A DNA stretch of 39,382 bases from Acidobacteriota bacterium (GTDB lineage: Bacteria; Acidobacteriota; Terriglobia; Terriglobales; Acidobacteriaceae), in the NCBI GenBank assembly GCA_021793595.1, contig JAJYSL010000016.1, forward strand, positions 1 to 39,382, read 5' to 3'. Positions 1 through 8,079 of the stretch are shown here, piece after piece. Made by a program: the position numbers and the translations under genes. Numbering within the stretch: the stretch's first letter is position 1; the number at the start of each line of letters is the position of its first letter. The notes under the pieces are model-generated. The model was not told the DNA's origin. It did not search any database and worked only from the letters and a program-made list of their open reading frames with translations.

Positions 1-750
1 ATGGAATCCAATGGCCCACCACAGATGACCGAGCCGCCACAGGCTCAGCGAAAACACCAGTGCGATCAGCGCCGCGGCGACCAGGCCGAACGGGCTTTCG
101 CCGGGGTTGCCCTTGTGCAGCGCACCAAACAGGATCGCCAGCACAATTGCCGCCGGCCAAAAACGGATGCCGCGCGCCAGCGTGTACAGCAGGTAGCCAC
201 GCAGCATAAATTCCTCGGTCATGCCCACCAGGAAGAAGGCCAGAGCCCAAGCGGCCGCGTACCTCAGCGACCAACCTAAGGTCATGTGCGATTGGGTAAG
301 CGTGAGATGGTGGGTCGCCACCAGGATGCCAACCAGCAAGGAGAGGAAGGCGAATCCGCAGGCCAGGCCAATCATAAACTGACGGACGCGATCGAACCCG
401 GATAGCCCGTAGTCCGCCGCACGACGCTGTTCCAGCCGCGCCATGCCTGCGGTTGCAAGCAGCACCGCGATAAGGGCGCTGGCTTCCGACAAAATGGCGA
501 TCGCGGGATGAAAGCCCGAACCCCGAGTCGGGCGCATGCTCGCTGGCAGGTGAGGTGTCAGCCAGTGCAGCTCTAATCCAACAAGAAACAGCAGCGCAAT
601 CAGCACCCCAACGTAGATCACGATGCTCCAGCCGGCACGCAAGCCATTGGGGCCGTACAGGACTGTGGATCGCGGTCGAGGGACGGGTGAAATTTGCGGT
701 GCAACAGGTTCAGAAACGGTATCCGGTGAATCCGGCGGGAGAACTTCCAT
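1..750 (-). CDS. CPBP-family intramembrane metalloprotease (3' end outside the window)
   Basis: The frame stays open for 250 codons on the minus strand and runs off the left edge. After a proline-rich N-terminus of about 45 residues come several hydrophobic segments, the first beginning GWSIVIYVGVLIALLFLVG. The CPBP (CAAX protease/bacteriocin-processing) signature is visible: EEFMLRGYL at residues 179-187, then H212 in ALHKGNPGE, and H250 in WWAIGFH, where the sequence is cut just as the third motif begins. Family members are membrane-embedded metalloproteases; in bacteria they act in peptide maturation, immunity or unknown roles, and no substrate can be read here. The ATG at 750 follows a GAGG about 8 bases upstream. 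The gene diverges from the glutaminyl cyclase, with 109 bases between the two starts. Confidence 0.88.
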   Translation of the reverse strand, partial: MEVLPPDSPDTVSEPVAPQISPVPRPRSTVLYGPNGLRAGWSIVIYVGVLIALLFLVGLELHWLTPHLPASMRPTRGSGFHPAIAILSEASALIAVLLATAGMARLEQRRAADYGLSGFDRVRQFMIGLACGFAFLSLLVGILVATHHLTLTQSHMTLGWSLRYAAAWALAFFLVGMTEEFMLRGYLLYTLARGIRFWPAAIVLAILFGALHKGNPGESPFGLVAAALIALVFSLSLWRLGHLWWAIGFH

Positions 751-859
751 GGGATGGCCTCATGCAATCGATATGCGTTGCAGTAAGTTCGTGCTTCCAT
801 ACTACCGGCGAATTCGCATGGGTCGCACGCGGTTTTTGTGCTTCGGATGATTCCTCGCG

Positions 860-1717
860 ATGCAGTATGTTGAATGTATGCGTCCCCAAGGCCTCGCACA
901 GGTGACTTCGCACAACATTTGTCGCCGACGAACTTTGCGGCTGCCGTTTCTTATCCTGATTTTCATCTCCTGGGTGGCCGCCGCGTCCGTCTTCGCCGCT
1001 ACCCGCGCGACTCCGACTGAAAGCTATCGAATCGTCCACATGTATCCGCATGATGCGACCGCGTTCACGCAAGGTCTGGCGTTCGTGAACGGCATGCTGT
1101 ACGAATCGACAGGGCTGCGAGGGCAGTCCACTTTGCGCATGGTCGATCTTGCGTCCGGCCGGGTGCTACAAAAACATGACCTGGCAGCAAAATATTTCGG
1201 CGAGGGACTCACCGACTGGCAGAGCCACCTGGTTCAACTCACCTGGCAATCGCACCTGGGGTTTGTCTATGACACGTTCAGCTTCCGAACTCTTAGCACG
1301 TTCACTTATCCGTGGGAGGGCTGGGGTCTGACGCATGACAGCCGGCATTTGATTCTGAGCGACGGCACTTCCGTTCTCCACTTGCTCGACCCCTCGACGT
1401 TCAAAGCGGTCGGCAAGATTCAAGTGACCGCAGATGGCCAACCGGTGATGAATTTGAACGAACTCGAATACATCCACGGCGAAATTTACGCCAACATCTG
1501 GGGAACGAATCGAATCGCGCGGATTTCTCCTGCGACCGGCAAGGTGATCGAATGGATTGATCTTTCAGGCCTGCGGCCGGCGGCTGTGCAACAGAACGAC
1601 AATGCCGTACTGAATGGAATTGCCTATGACAGCCAGCATGACCGACTGTATGTGACCGGGAAGCTGTGGCCCACCCTGTATGAGATCAAGCTGATCCCGA
1701 CGGTCAATCGCCGGTAG
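860..1717 (+). CDS. Glutaminyl-peptide cyclotransferase, plant/bacterial beta-propeller type
   Basis: The 285-residue product has a basic N-terminus (NICRRRTLRLPF) followed by a hydrophobic stretch ending VAAASVFA, a signal peptide or anchor, so it is probably exported. The rest matches the Glu_cyclase_2 five-bladed propeller family: FTQGLAF, LYESTGLRGQS, EGLTDW, GFVYD, WGLTHD, NELEYIHGEIYANIW, and VLNGIAYD followed by LYVTGKLWPTLYEI. These enzymes cyclise N-terminal glutamine to pyroglutamate on secreted peptides. Length is normal for the family. In-frame starts at 860 (ATG), 878 (ATG) and around 902 (GTG) all precede the signal segment, so the start is not fixed. It is transcribed alone, divergent from the CPBP protease. 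Confidence 0.92.
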   Translation: MQYVECMRPQGLAQVTSHNICRRRTLRLPFLILIFISWVAAASVFAATRATPTESYRIVHMYPHDATAFTQGLAFVNGMLYESTGLRGQSTLRMVDLASGRVLQKHDLAAKYFGEGLTDWQSHLVQLTWQSHLGFVYDTFSFRTLSTFTYPWEGWGLTHDSRHLILSDGTSVLHLLDPSTFKAVGKIQVTADGQPVMNLNELEYIHGEIYANIWGTNRIARISPATGKVIEWIDLSGLRPAAVQQNDNAVLNGIAYDSQHDRLYVTGKLWPTLYEIKLIPTVNRR

Positions 1718-1830
1718 TCAGCGCGTTTTCTTCCGCTCCTCCCTCATGTCCCCGAGGGCGAACAGGTTGTCGGGGAAGCCGGTTCGCTTGACATATCGCC
1801 GAATGCAAGCAATGCTAGTTGATTCAGCCT

Positions 1831-2892
1831 ATGAAGATATCGTTGCCATTGGATGGTGGCGAATGGAGTGATGGCTCTCAAGTGAAAGTACGCGTCTTTT
1901 ATCATGATAAGTGTTTCGATGGAGCCTGTTCGGCCTCGCTGTTCGCGCGCTTCCATCGCGAACGCATCGCTGCGGGCGCGGACTATGAATTCTGCGGATT
2001 GGTCCACCGCGCCGGTGCCCTGTTTGACGAGAAAGAGTTTACCGGCGATGAGAATGCCATTGTCGATTTCAAGTATTCCGCTTCTCCGGCTATAAGCTGG
2101 TGGTTCGATCATCACCTGAGCGCATTTCTGACCCCGGAAGATCACCAGCACTTTCTCGCTGGACAGAAGGACCCAAAGATTCGCGAGCGGAAATTTTACG
2201 ATCCCGACTATGTTTCGTGTACTGGATTCATCGCGCACATTGCGGCAACGCATTTTGGATTCGACGCTTCCCCGGTTGCGGAACTGATTCGCTGGGCCGA
2301 CATTGTCGATGGCGCGCACTACGAGAGCGCCGAGAGTGCCGTGGAAATGGCCGCGCCGGCAATGAAGCTGACCATGGCGATTGAATCGGCGCAGGACCCA
2401 GGCTTTGTTCCCAGATTGATTCCATGGCTGACGGAGATGAGCCTGACGGAAGTATTGGACCAGCCGTTCGTGCGCGACCTGATTCCGGGATTGATGGAAC
2501 GCCATCACCAGGCATTGGCGCTGATTCGGGAGCGCTCCACGTGCGAACAGGGAACCATCTATTTCGACATTACGGACCATCCGCTGGAAGGCTACAACAA
2601 ATTTATTCCCTACTATCTGCATCCCGAAGCGACCTATAGCATCGGCCTCAGCCGCTCCAGTTTTCGCACCAAAATTGCGGTGGGCTCTAATCCGTGGACG
2701 CGCGTACCCGCGGAGCAAATGGTGAATCTGGCCGTGATCTGTGAACGCTACGGTGGCGGGGGGCACGCACGGGTGGGAGCGATTTCTTTCCCGCGCGAGA
2801 AAGACGATTTGGCACGGCAGGCGGCTGCGGAGATTGTCGCCGAACTGCGTGCCCATGACCCTGCGCCGACGGGGACGGCAGTTGCTGGTTGA
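1831..2892 (+). CDS. DHH-family phosphoesterase
   Basis: This 353-residue protein has the DHH-superfamily layout. An N-terminal metal-binding segment reads VFYHDKCFDGACSAS, with two Asp residues in the D-x(4)-D pattern of the family. An aspartate lies in IVDFKY, the signature FDHH follows, and the C-terminal DHHA1-like substrate motif is GGGGHARVGAISF. The family includes RecJ, inorganic pyrophosphatases and nanoRNase/cyclic-dinucleotide phosphodiesterases. The short two-domain build without CBS or GGDEF domains fits a small-substrate phosphoesterase, but the substrate is not identifiable. ATG 1831 is chosen; an in-frame TTG lies at 1819, and a downstream GTG in CAAGTGAAA, just before the first motif, is also possible. 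It ends 120 bases before engB. Confidence 0.85.
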   Translation: MKISLPLDGGEWSDGSQVKVRVFYHDKCFDGACSASLFARFHRERIAAGADYEFCGLVHRAGALFDEKEFTGDENAIVDFKYSASPAISWWFDHHLSAFLTPEDHQHFLAGQKDPKIRERKFYDPDYVSCTGFIAHIAATHFGFDASPVAELIRWADIVDGAHYESAESAVEMAAPAMKLTMAIESAQDPGFVPRLIPWLTEMSLTEVLDQPFVRDLIPGLMERHHQALALIRERSTCEQGTIYFDITDHPLEGYNKFIPYYLHPEATYSIGLSRSSFRTKIAVGSNPWTRVPAEQMVNLAVICERYGGGGHARVGAISFPREKDDLARQAAAEIVAELRAHDPAPTGTAVAG

Positions 2893-2961
2893 TGCCGGGT
2901 GGCGGAGGCATTTCCATGTTCTCGTCATTCTGCATAGCGATAGTGCAGTCGCTACTCTAAA

Positions 2962-2987
2962 CCCAGGTCTCAAAGGCGAGACCTGGG
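2962..2987. repeat. Dispersed hairpin repeat, copy 1
   Basis: CCCAGGTCTC pairs perfectly over 10 bp with GAGACCTGGG across a 6-base loop AAAGGC, and is followed by GGCACCCGGATT. Copies with the same architecture occur at 30467-30492 and 31836-31861. The shared tail GGGGCACCCGnATT is also seen after a second hairpin at 30512-30536. Here it fills the gap between the DHH gene and engB. The flank just after it, AGGTGG, sits 8 bases before the engB ATG and could be its ribosome binding site. Confidence 0.85.
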
Positions 2988-3012
2988 GCACCCGGATTCA
3001 GGTGGATCCCTA

Positions 3013-3633
3013 ATGTTTCGCTATCAAACAACGTTTCTCTTGTCGGCTACCAGCGCCGCACAATTCCCGGCCACCTCGGTGCCGGAGATTGCCTTCCTGG
3101 GCCGCTCCAACGTGGGCAAATCCAGTTTGATCAATGCCTTGTTAGGAGAGCCGGCGGCGCGCGTTTCTTCCACGCCTGGGCGAACGCGAGCCATCAATTT
3201 TTTTGCGTTGCAAGCGCCGTCGCAGCCCCGGCCAGAGCTGATTCTGGCGGACCTGCCGGGCTATGGATATGCAAAAATCTCCCGCTCTATCAGCGCTGAA
3301 TGGCCGGCATTTATCAACCCGTACCTGGCCGAGCGAGAAACGCTGGCGGCCTGTGTTTGCCTGGTCGATATGAATGTGCCGCCGCAGCCCGGGGACGTGA
3401 TGCTGGCGGAATATCTGGACAGCATTCATCGCCCGCGAATTATTGTCGGGACCAAGGCGGACAAGCTGTCGGGGAATCAGCGTGTGGTTGCGACCAGGCG
3501 GTTGCGCGAAGCGCTGGAGACGGAGGATATTCTCGTGTGCTCTGCGAAGGATGGACGGGGCGTATCGGCCCTGTGGCAAGCGATCCACAGGATTGCTGAG
3601 TCCGCGAAGAAGGCCAACGCGGAATCGCTTTAA
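3013..3633 (+). CDS. engB: Ribosome biogenesis GTP-binding protein EngB (YihA/YsxC)
   Basis: This 206-residue TRAFAC GTPase has every G motif: G1 GRSNVGKS at residues 30-37, G2 within STPGRTRAINFF, G3 DLPGYGYA starting at D80, G4 TKAD at 147-150 and G5 CSAKDGRG near the C-terminus. The FLGRSNVGKSSLINALLG and DLPGYGYAK contexts are specific to EngB, which acts in late large-subunit ribosome assembly and is usually essential. Length is typical. The ATG at 3013 is preceded by AGGTGG with an 8-base spacing, and this lies in the tail of the upstream hairpin repeat. It converges with the urocanase-like gene, leaving only 25 bases between stops and no clear terminator. Confidence 0.96.
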   Translation: MFRYQTTFLLSATSAAQFPATSVPEIAFLGRSNVGKSSLINALLGEPAARVSSTPGRTRAINFFALQAPSQPRPELILADLPGYGYAKISRSISAEWPAFINPYLAERETLAACVCLVDMNVPPQPGDVMLAEYLDSIHRPRIIVGTKADKLSGNQRVVATRRLREALETEDILVCSAKDGRGVSALWQAIHRIAESAKKANAESL

Positions 3634-3658
3634 TCCTGCCGACCGGTTTTGAGAGCCG

Positions 3659-4483
3659 CTACAGTTCGATGGTTGCCTTCGAGCCTTCGGCGGTTTGCAC
3701 GTGGAGGGTCGCAGGCGATTGAATCGCTCCAGCAGAAACCGCGGTCTTGAACGTATCCGCCAATTGCGTCACTTCTTCCGAGTTCATCTCCAGAACGCGC
3801 TGCAAGGGTCGCTGGCGATGGAAGTATCCGGGGGCATGCTGCAGCCATCGGCGACGGATTGCATCGTCTGCAGGGAGTCCCCGCAGCGCAAGCTGGTCCA
3901 TCCGCCGCAGGTCTGCGATGCTGGATGCTGTCCAGAGCACTTCAACAAAGCCAGCGGTGTGAGAATGTTCTACAGCGCGGGTGTTCACACAGACCGCGCC
4001 GCGTTCAACCAACGTGCGCAGCGCAGGCCGATAATGGCTGGCCGCAGCCTGGTTTTCGGGCATGCAGGTATCGGCGACCAGGTCAGGCTGTACGCCCCGC
4101 TCGACCATTGCCGGCAGGATCGCCGCTGCCTCCCCCAGCAGGCCGACCGAGAGAGCCTTCTTCTTGCGCAATTCGTTTTTCAGCACGCGCAGCGACTCAT
4201 CGAGTGTGTTCACCATAAAGTCGCAGGAGCCGTTGCGGACCGCCGCCTTCAAGTGTTCGGTAGAGGGATCGACGCCGAGAAATGTTCCGCCGGAAATGAC
4301 GGTCGCGAGGGCCAACTCTGCGCCTTCCAGGCCGAATCCCACGCATGTCAGTAGGAGTCCTGCCAAGCCGTCCGCAGCATCGCGTGAAAATCGTTCGCGA
4401 CGAATCGACTGCAGCTGCGCGTAGCGGCGATAGACAGTGGACTGGTTGGGTTGAGTTGCGGAAGAAATGTCTGGATTGGTCAC
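3659..4483 (-). CDS. Stand-alone protein related to the NAD-binding core of urocanase
   Basis: The 274-residue product aligns by eye to the Rossmann-like middle domain of urocanate hydratase. GFGLEGAELALATVISGG and LGVDPST correspond to the urocanase nucleotide-binding loop and VeVDP strand. LSVGLLGEAAAILPAMVERG then PDLVADT correspond to the conserved SvGLvGNAAevlPelvrRG and PDvvTDQTSAHD. The QTSAHD part is replaced by CMPENQAA, and the protein is about half the length of urocanase (about 550 residues), lacking its N- and C-terminal domains, so urocanase activity is unlikely. It is the last gene of the secretin/pseudopilin operon, starting 22 bases after the second pseudopilin stop. Its role there is unknown. 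The relationship is inferred from motif memory and not from a search. Confidence 0.62.
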   Translation of the reverse strand: MTNPDISSATQPNQSTVYRRYAQLQSIRRERFSRDAADGLAGLLLTCVGFGLEGAELALATVISGGTFLGVDPSTEHLKAAVRNGSCDFMVNTLDESLRVLKNELRKKKALSVGLLGEAAAILPAMVERGVQPDLVADTCMPENQAAASHYRPALRTLVERGAVCVNTRAVEHSHTAGFVEVLWTASSIADLRRMDQLALRGLPADDAIRRRWLQHAPGYFHRQRPLQRVLEMNSEEVTQLADTFKTAVSAGAIQSPATLHVQTAEGSKATIEL

Positions 4484-4505
4484 GGGATCAGTCTTTCAGA
4501 TTCCG

Positions 4506-4967
4506 TCACCATTGCGAATAGGGCTCACCATTGCTGCCGACCAGATCCGAACCGCTGTGGACATCATCGATACCGGTCTGCGTCTGATCGACGCTGCTGT
4601 AGGAGTCCGACTGGTCGGCGACCCAGGTGGTGTTGCTATGGGTCATAGGATCGATGGGAAGCGACTTCAGATAGCCGGCCTGCACCAGATCGTCGAGGGA
4701 CTGCGGAGCGGCCTCTTTATCTTCCGTATATTGCTCGATGGCGTCACGCATGGTGTGCAGGTCCTGGCGCAGGGCCGCTTCCTTGGCGCTGCGGATGGCA
4801 GAGACAAAGCTGGGAACAGCGACCGCCATCAGAACCGCAATGATCGCCATCACCACCATCAGTTCGACCAGCGTAAAGCCGCGCTGTCGCCGAGTAGATT
4901 CTCCTGCCGTCGCCAGGGGATTCCAGCGGCGTCGTTGGAAAAGCGTGGTGCGGAAATGGTTCGACAT
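4506..4967 (-). CDS. Type II secretion/type IV pilus-like pseudopilin (GspG-like), second copy
   Basis: The class III prepilin signature is clear: after a long basic leader containing STRRQRG, cleavage would fall before FTLVELMVVMAIIAVLMA, with Glu at +5 of the mature chain. The mature part has the GspG-like features LRQDLHTMRDAIEQYTEDK and LPIDPMT, and ends in a Ser/Asp-rich tail (QSDSYSSVDQTQTGID). Family members assemble the periplasmic pseudopilus that works with the secretin. The start is uncertain: ATG 4967 gives MSNHFRTT, while ATG 4988 overlaps the stop of the previous pseudopilin (shared ATGGTAG) and adds seven residues. The 22 bases after it lead into the urocanase-like gene. Confidence 0.88.
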   Translation of the reverse strand: MSNHFRTTLFQRRRWNPLATAGESTRRQRGFTLVELMVVMAIIAVLMAVAVPSFVSAIRSAKEAALRQDLHTMRDAIEQYTEDKEAAPQSLDDLVQAGYLKSLPIDPMTHSNTTWVADQSDSYSSVDQTQTGIDDVHSGSDLVGSNGEPYSQW

Positions 4968-4981
4968 CGGTTGTCCCGCGG

Positions 4982-5554
4982 CTACCATGTGTTGTACTTT
5001 GTCCCGTCCAGGGCCGTCCCGTCAGAGGCGGAGTGTACGTCGAAAACATCCTGGCCGCCCCAGGAATCGCTATCCGGGTCGTCCTGCATCGAACGCAGTA
5101 CCCAATCTTTTTTCCCGGTCATCGGATCGACGGGAATCTGGCGCAGAAATTTCACTTTCTTCCCCTGGACATCGACGCCGTTGACAAGGGTGTCCATGTC
5201 CGGCGGATATCCATTGCTGTCGACCGAAGTTTGAAAGGCGTGCCGGTCCGCGGCGTCCTTGTATTTATCGATGGCATGGCGCATGGTCCAAAGGTCGTCG
5301 CGAAGAACCTGTTCTTTTTGCCGCTGGATCTGAAAGCGCGCGATCGGGTAAGCGACGGAGGCCAGAATCGAAAGAATGGCTACCGTCACGATCAGTTCCA
5401 CCAGGGTCAATCCCTGCTGGCCTGTGTTGCGTTGTCCGGGCGCTGTTGTCCATCGGCGAATGCGTGGATCGAAAATCGTCCCTGCACGGAGAATCCAGCG
5501 CGTTAATGCGGCTTCACGGTTTTCGCGATTCGCACCCATCCTATTCAACTCCAT
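4982..5554 (-). CDS. Type II secretion/type IV pilus-like pseudopilin (GspG-like), first copy
   Basis: This 190-residue protein has a prepilin N-terminus. A leader of about 48 residues ends GQQG, then the mature start LTLVELIVTVAILSILASVA carries Glu at +5. GspG-type features follow: QRQKEQVLRDDLWTMRHAIDKYK, a short acidic region, and IPVDPMTGKKDWV. The leader is unusually long for a prepilin peptidase substrate. ATG 5554 follows GGAG about 10 bases upstream; ATG 5539 (MGANRE) is an alternative. It lies 26 bases after the secretin and overlaps or abuts the second pseudopilin, so the genes are probably cotranscribed and translationally coupled. The two copies share architecture but differ in sequence, suggesting an old duplication. 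Confidence 0.88.
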   Translation of the reverse strand: MELNRMGANRENREAALTRWILRAGTIFDPRIRRWTTAPGQRNTGQQGLTLVELIVTVAILSILASVAYPIARFQIQRQKEQVLRDDLWTMRHAIDKYKDAADRHAFQTSVDSNGYPPDMDTLVNGVDVQGKKVKFLRQIPVDPMTGKKDWVLRSMQDDPDSDSWGGQDVFDVHSASDGTALDGTKYNTW

Positions 5555-5580
5555 TGCGAAGCGCTCCCTACTTCTCCAGC

Positions 5581-8079
5581 TTACTGCACATGGACGATAG
5601 CTGGGGAGCCCGCAAGCACGGGCAGGATCGATTGCGCACTGTTACGGGCGGCTGCTTTGGTCACCTGTACGGTGGCGTCCCCCGGGGCCTTGGCCAGGAA
5701 GGTCAGGGTGCAGAGACTGCCGTCGCCGGTGATGCCCTTCACGCCCGGTGGGCGCGAGGTGCTGATGGTCACATCGCCATTGCCTTCATCTCGATGCACG
5801 GTGGCCGTGGTCTGGCCGTCTTTCGCCAGCAGGGTACCGGTATCGACATTGATCAGCTCAAGAACCTTGGGATCGTAGTGCAGTTGCATGGGCACCGAGA
5901 AAAGGTCATGACCACCAGTCAGGTCCATCTGCATCTGGAACGTGCTGCCAACCTTATGCACACTCTGTTGTGGTGCGAAAGAAAGCGTCATCGCAGAGCC
6001 CGCAGCGGCAGGCGGAGGATTCGCTCCCGCATTCTGCGCCATTTGCGCCATCTGCGTCACTGCCTGATTTGCCGCCTCGGCAGCGCCTGCGGGCGGAGTA
6101 CTCGGCTCAAACGTCAGTGGGGTGTGGCCGGTGCGAGTGATTACGGCGGAAGAAACATCCTGGGACTGCTGCGGCACCTCGCGCAGGCTTACATTTGTAC
6201 CCGTTCCGGTGTCGATGGTACGCAAGTTGAGCGGACTCAAATCAATGCCGCGAACCAGATGGGGAATCAGTACGAAAACAATCTCGTCATTCACCGTTTC
6301 CGTCTGTTGCGAGCTGAACAGATACTTCAGAAGCGGAATTTCTCCCAGTCCCGGCGTGCCCCCGACGGTCAAACTTTCGGAGTGCTGCAGAATTCCGCCC
6401 AGCAGATTCGCCTGGCCTTCTCTCATGCGGATCACCTGCTGCAAATCCTGCTGTCCGATGACCGGCTGCTCAATTCCACCCAGGTTGCTGTAGCTGGTGA
6501 TGTTCGAAACCACGATGTGGAGCTTCATCGAAACGTCCCCGTCGTAGTGAATGGTCGGCTGCATGTCGATCGTCACCCCGACGTCGACATAGGAAAACTG
6601 CGTGCTTACCAGCGGGCTGATACCGGCTGCGGCAATGCCGGCGCCAGGTGAAAACGAACCGGTGGCGATTGGAACTTTGGAGCCGATCTTCAGCGTCGCC
6701 TTTTGGCCATCTACAGCCCGGATTTGCGGATTTTGCAGGACGCGTGTGTCGGAGTCAGTCAGCAGCATATTCAACGTGGCCGTGCCGATACTGATGCCGA
6801 AATTGGTGGCATTCAGGTTGCCCAGATCGTTGAGGGAAAGATTAGGGGGAGTGGTTCCTGTGGTGCCAGTGAGTCCCGGCGTAGTCGTGGCGGTAGTCGC
6901 GGTCGTAGCGGCGGCAGAACTTTGCAGTTGCACGCCGATCGATCCCGGCAATTGCAGTCCGATGTTGCGCAGCAGGTCCTTATTCACTTCCAGTACCGCG
7001 ATATCGACGACAACTTCCGGTTTGGCCTTGTCCAGATCGTCGATGATCTTCTGCGCCAACAGCAACTGGTCCGGGGTGCCGCGCATCACGATGGCATTCT
7101 GGCTGGGCACTGCCTGCATTTTGACGGTGGTGTCCATCAAGTTGCGCACCGCATTCAGCACTTCATTCAGATCGTTGGCCTGGGTGATGTTTCCCAGGTA
7201 AAAGGTCTGCACCGCTTGTGCTTCCAATTCGGTGCGCTTGGTGCGGGTGTCGGCCGCGACAAAGATAGTGTCGGAGGTGACCGGGCGCCAGAAGGTCTGT
7301 GAAACGAAAGCGACGCTCCGAAGAGCGTCGGCGAGCGTCACTCGATCGAGATCGATCGGGATGCGCTTGGAAGTGTAGTCGGGGTCAAAAAGAACATTGA
7401 TGCCGGCGAGCTTGCCGATGGTTTTATAAATTTCCTTGGTGTCGGCCACCATGTGAATCGTCAGCGGTTCATCGGAAAGCGGTTTCAAATGCAGCGGGCC
7501 GCCCAGATCCTGCAGTTCTCTCTGGCTGGTAGCGGAGGTGACACCGGAGTGATCCGAGGGGGCGTGGAGCGCGCTGGAACCGTTGATTTGGGCGCGTAAG
7601 AGATCAGCCTCTTGCCGCGCTTCCTCGTAGGTTGGATCAATCGCGAGGGCGCGGAGGAAATCCGTCAAAGCATCGTTCAGCCGCCCCTGGTCACGCAGCT
7701 TTTTCCCCAATCCCACATACTGTGCCGCGGCCTGGAAACGAAGCCGGGTATAGGATTCCTTGTATTCCATGTCCTTGGGCTTTGCCAGCCACGCCTGCCG
7801 ATAATCCTCATAGGCCGTGATGTAGTCTTCGCGAATTTCAGCCTGTTTGCCTTGCTTGAAAAGCTTTTTGGCGGCATTTGCATGCAGCGGAGACAATGTG
7901 CCTTGGATGGCGAATGCCATCAGGAAAAAACCGATCCAGCCGAACAGGCGCACGTAGCGGCAAAGAGACCGTCGGGAAGAAGCGCAGGACGACGAAGGGT
8001 CGGGTGGACATGCGAGCGGGTTCGAACTTGCGGCGATATCAAGATTCCGATCGCGAGAAGGATAGAAGGGCAAGGGCAT
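5581..8079 (-). CDS. Secretin (GspD/PilQ type) with N-terminal TPR and C-terminal cohesin domain
   Basis: From ATG 8079 the protein is 832 residues. A hydrophobic segment near 46-60 (FGWIGFFLMAFAIQG) acts as a signal or anchor. TPR-like helices occupy about 70-165. A secretin N0/STN-like domain is at 200-280 (TIGKLAGINVLFDPDY), and a NolW-like N domain at 290-355 ends in AQKIIDDLDKAKPEVVVDIAV. A Thr/Gly-rich insert follows. The secretin beta-barrel region is at about 435-612 (NPQIRAVDGQKATLKIGSKVP, then VGGTPGLGEIPLLKYLF, and EIVFVLIPHLVR). An Ala/Pro linker leads to a cohesin-like beta-sandwich at 697-832 (VPMQLHYDPKVLELINV). Secretins form the outer-membrane gate of type II/IV systems. The frame is open back to 8388, with ATGs at 8100 and 8163 also possible. 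It heads the operon with two pseudopilins and the urocanase-like gene. Confidence 0.92.
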   Translation of the reverse strand: MPLPFYPSRDRNLDIAASSNPLACPPDPSSSCASSRRSLCRYVRLFGWIGFFLMAFAIQGTLSPLHANAAKKLFKQGKQAEIREDYITAYEDYRQAWLAKPKDMEYKESYTRLRFQAAAQYVGLGKKLRDQGRLNDALTDFLRALAIDPTYEEARQEADLLRAQINGSSALHAPSDHSGVTSATSQRELQDLGGPLHLKPLSDEPLTIHMVADTKEIYKTIGKLAGINVLFDPDYTSKRIPIDLDRVTLADALRSVAFVSQTFWRPVTSDTIFVAADTRTKRTELEAQAVQTFYLGNITQANDLNEVLNAVRNLMDTTVKMQAVPSQNAIVMRGTPDQLLLAQKIIDDLDKAKPEVVVDIAVLEVNKDLLRNIGLQLPGSIGVQLQSSAAATTATTATTTPGLTGTTGTTPPNLSLNDLGNLNATNFGISIGTATLNMLLTDSDTRVLQNPQIRAVDGQKATLKIGSKVPIATGSFSPGAGIAAAGISPLVSTQFSYVDVGVTIDMQPTIHYDGDVSMKLHIVVSNITSYSNLGGIEQPVIGQQDLQQVIRMREGQANLLGGILQHSESLTVGGTPGLGEIPLLKYLFSSQQTETVNDEIVFVLIPHLVRGIDLSPLNLRTIDTGTGTNVSLREVPQQSQDVSSAVITRTGHTPLTFEPSTPPAGAAEAANQAVTQMAQMAQNAGANPPPAAAGSAMTLSFAPQQSVHKVGSTFQMQMDLTGGHDLFSVPMQLHYDPKVLELINVDTGTLLAKDGQTTATVHRDEGNGDVTISTSRPPGVKGITGDGSLCTLTFLAKAPGDATVQVTKAAARNSAQSILPVLAGSPAIVHVQ

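Noticed and set aside
4467..5234. A 255-codon plus frame over the pseudopilin region
   Set aside because: Antisense to two pseudopilin genes with clear prepilin signatures.
5446..6651. A 401-codon plus frame across the secretin
   Set aside because: Antisense to the pseudopilin and secretin genes, rich in Arg/His/Gln, no recognisable domain.
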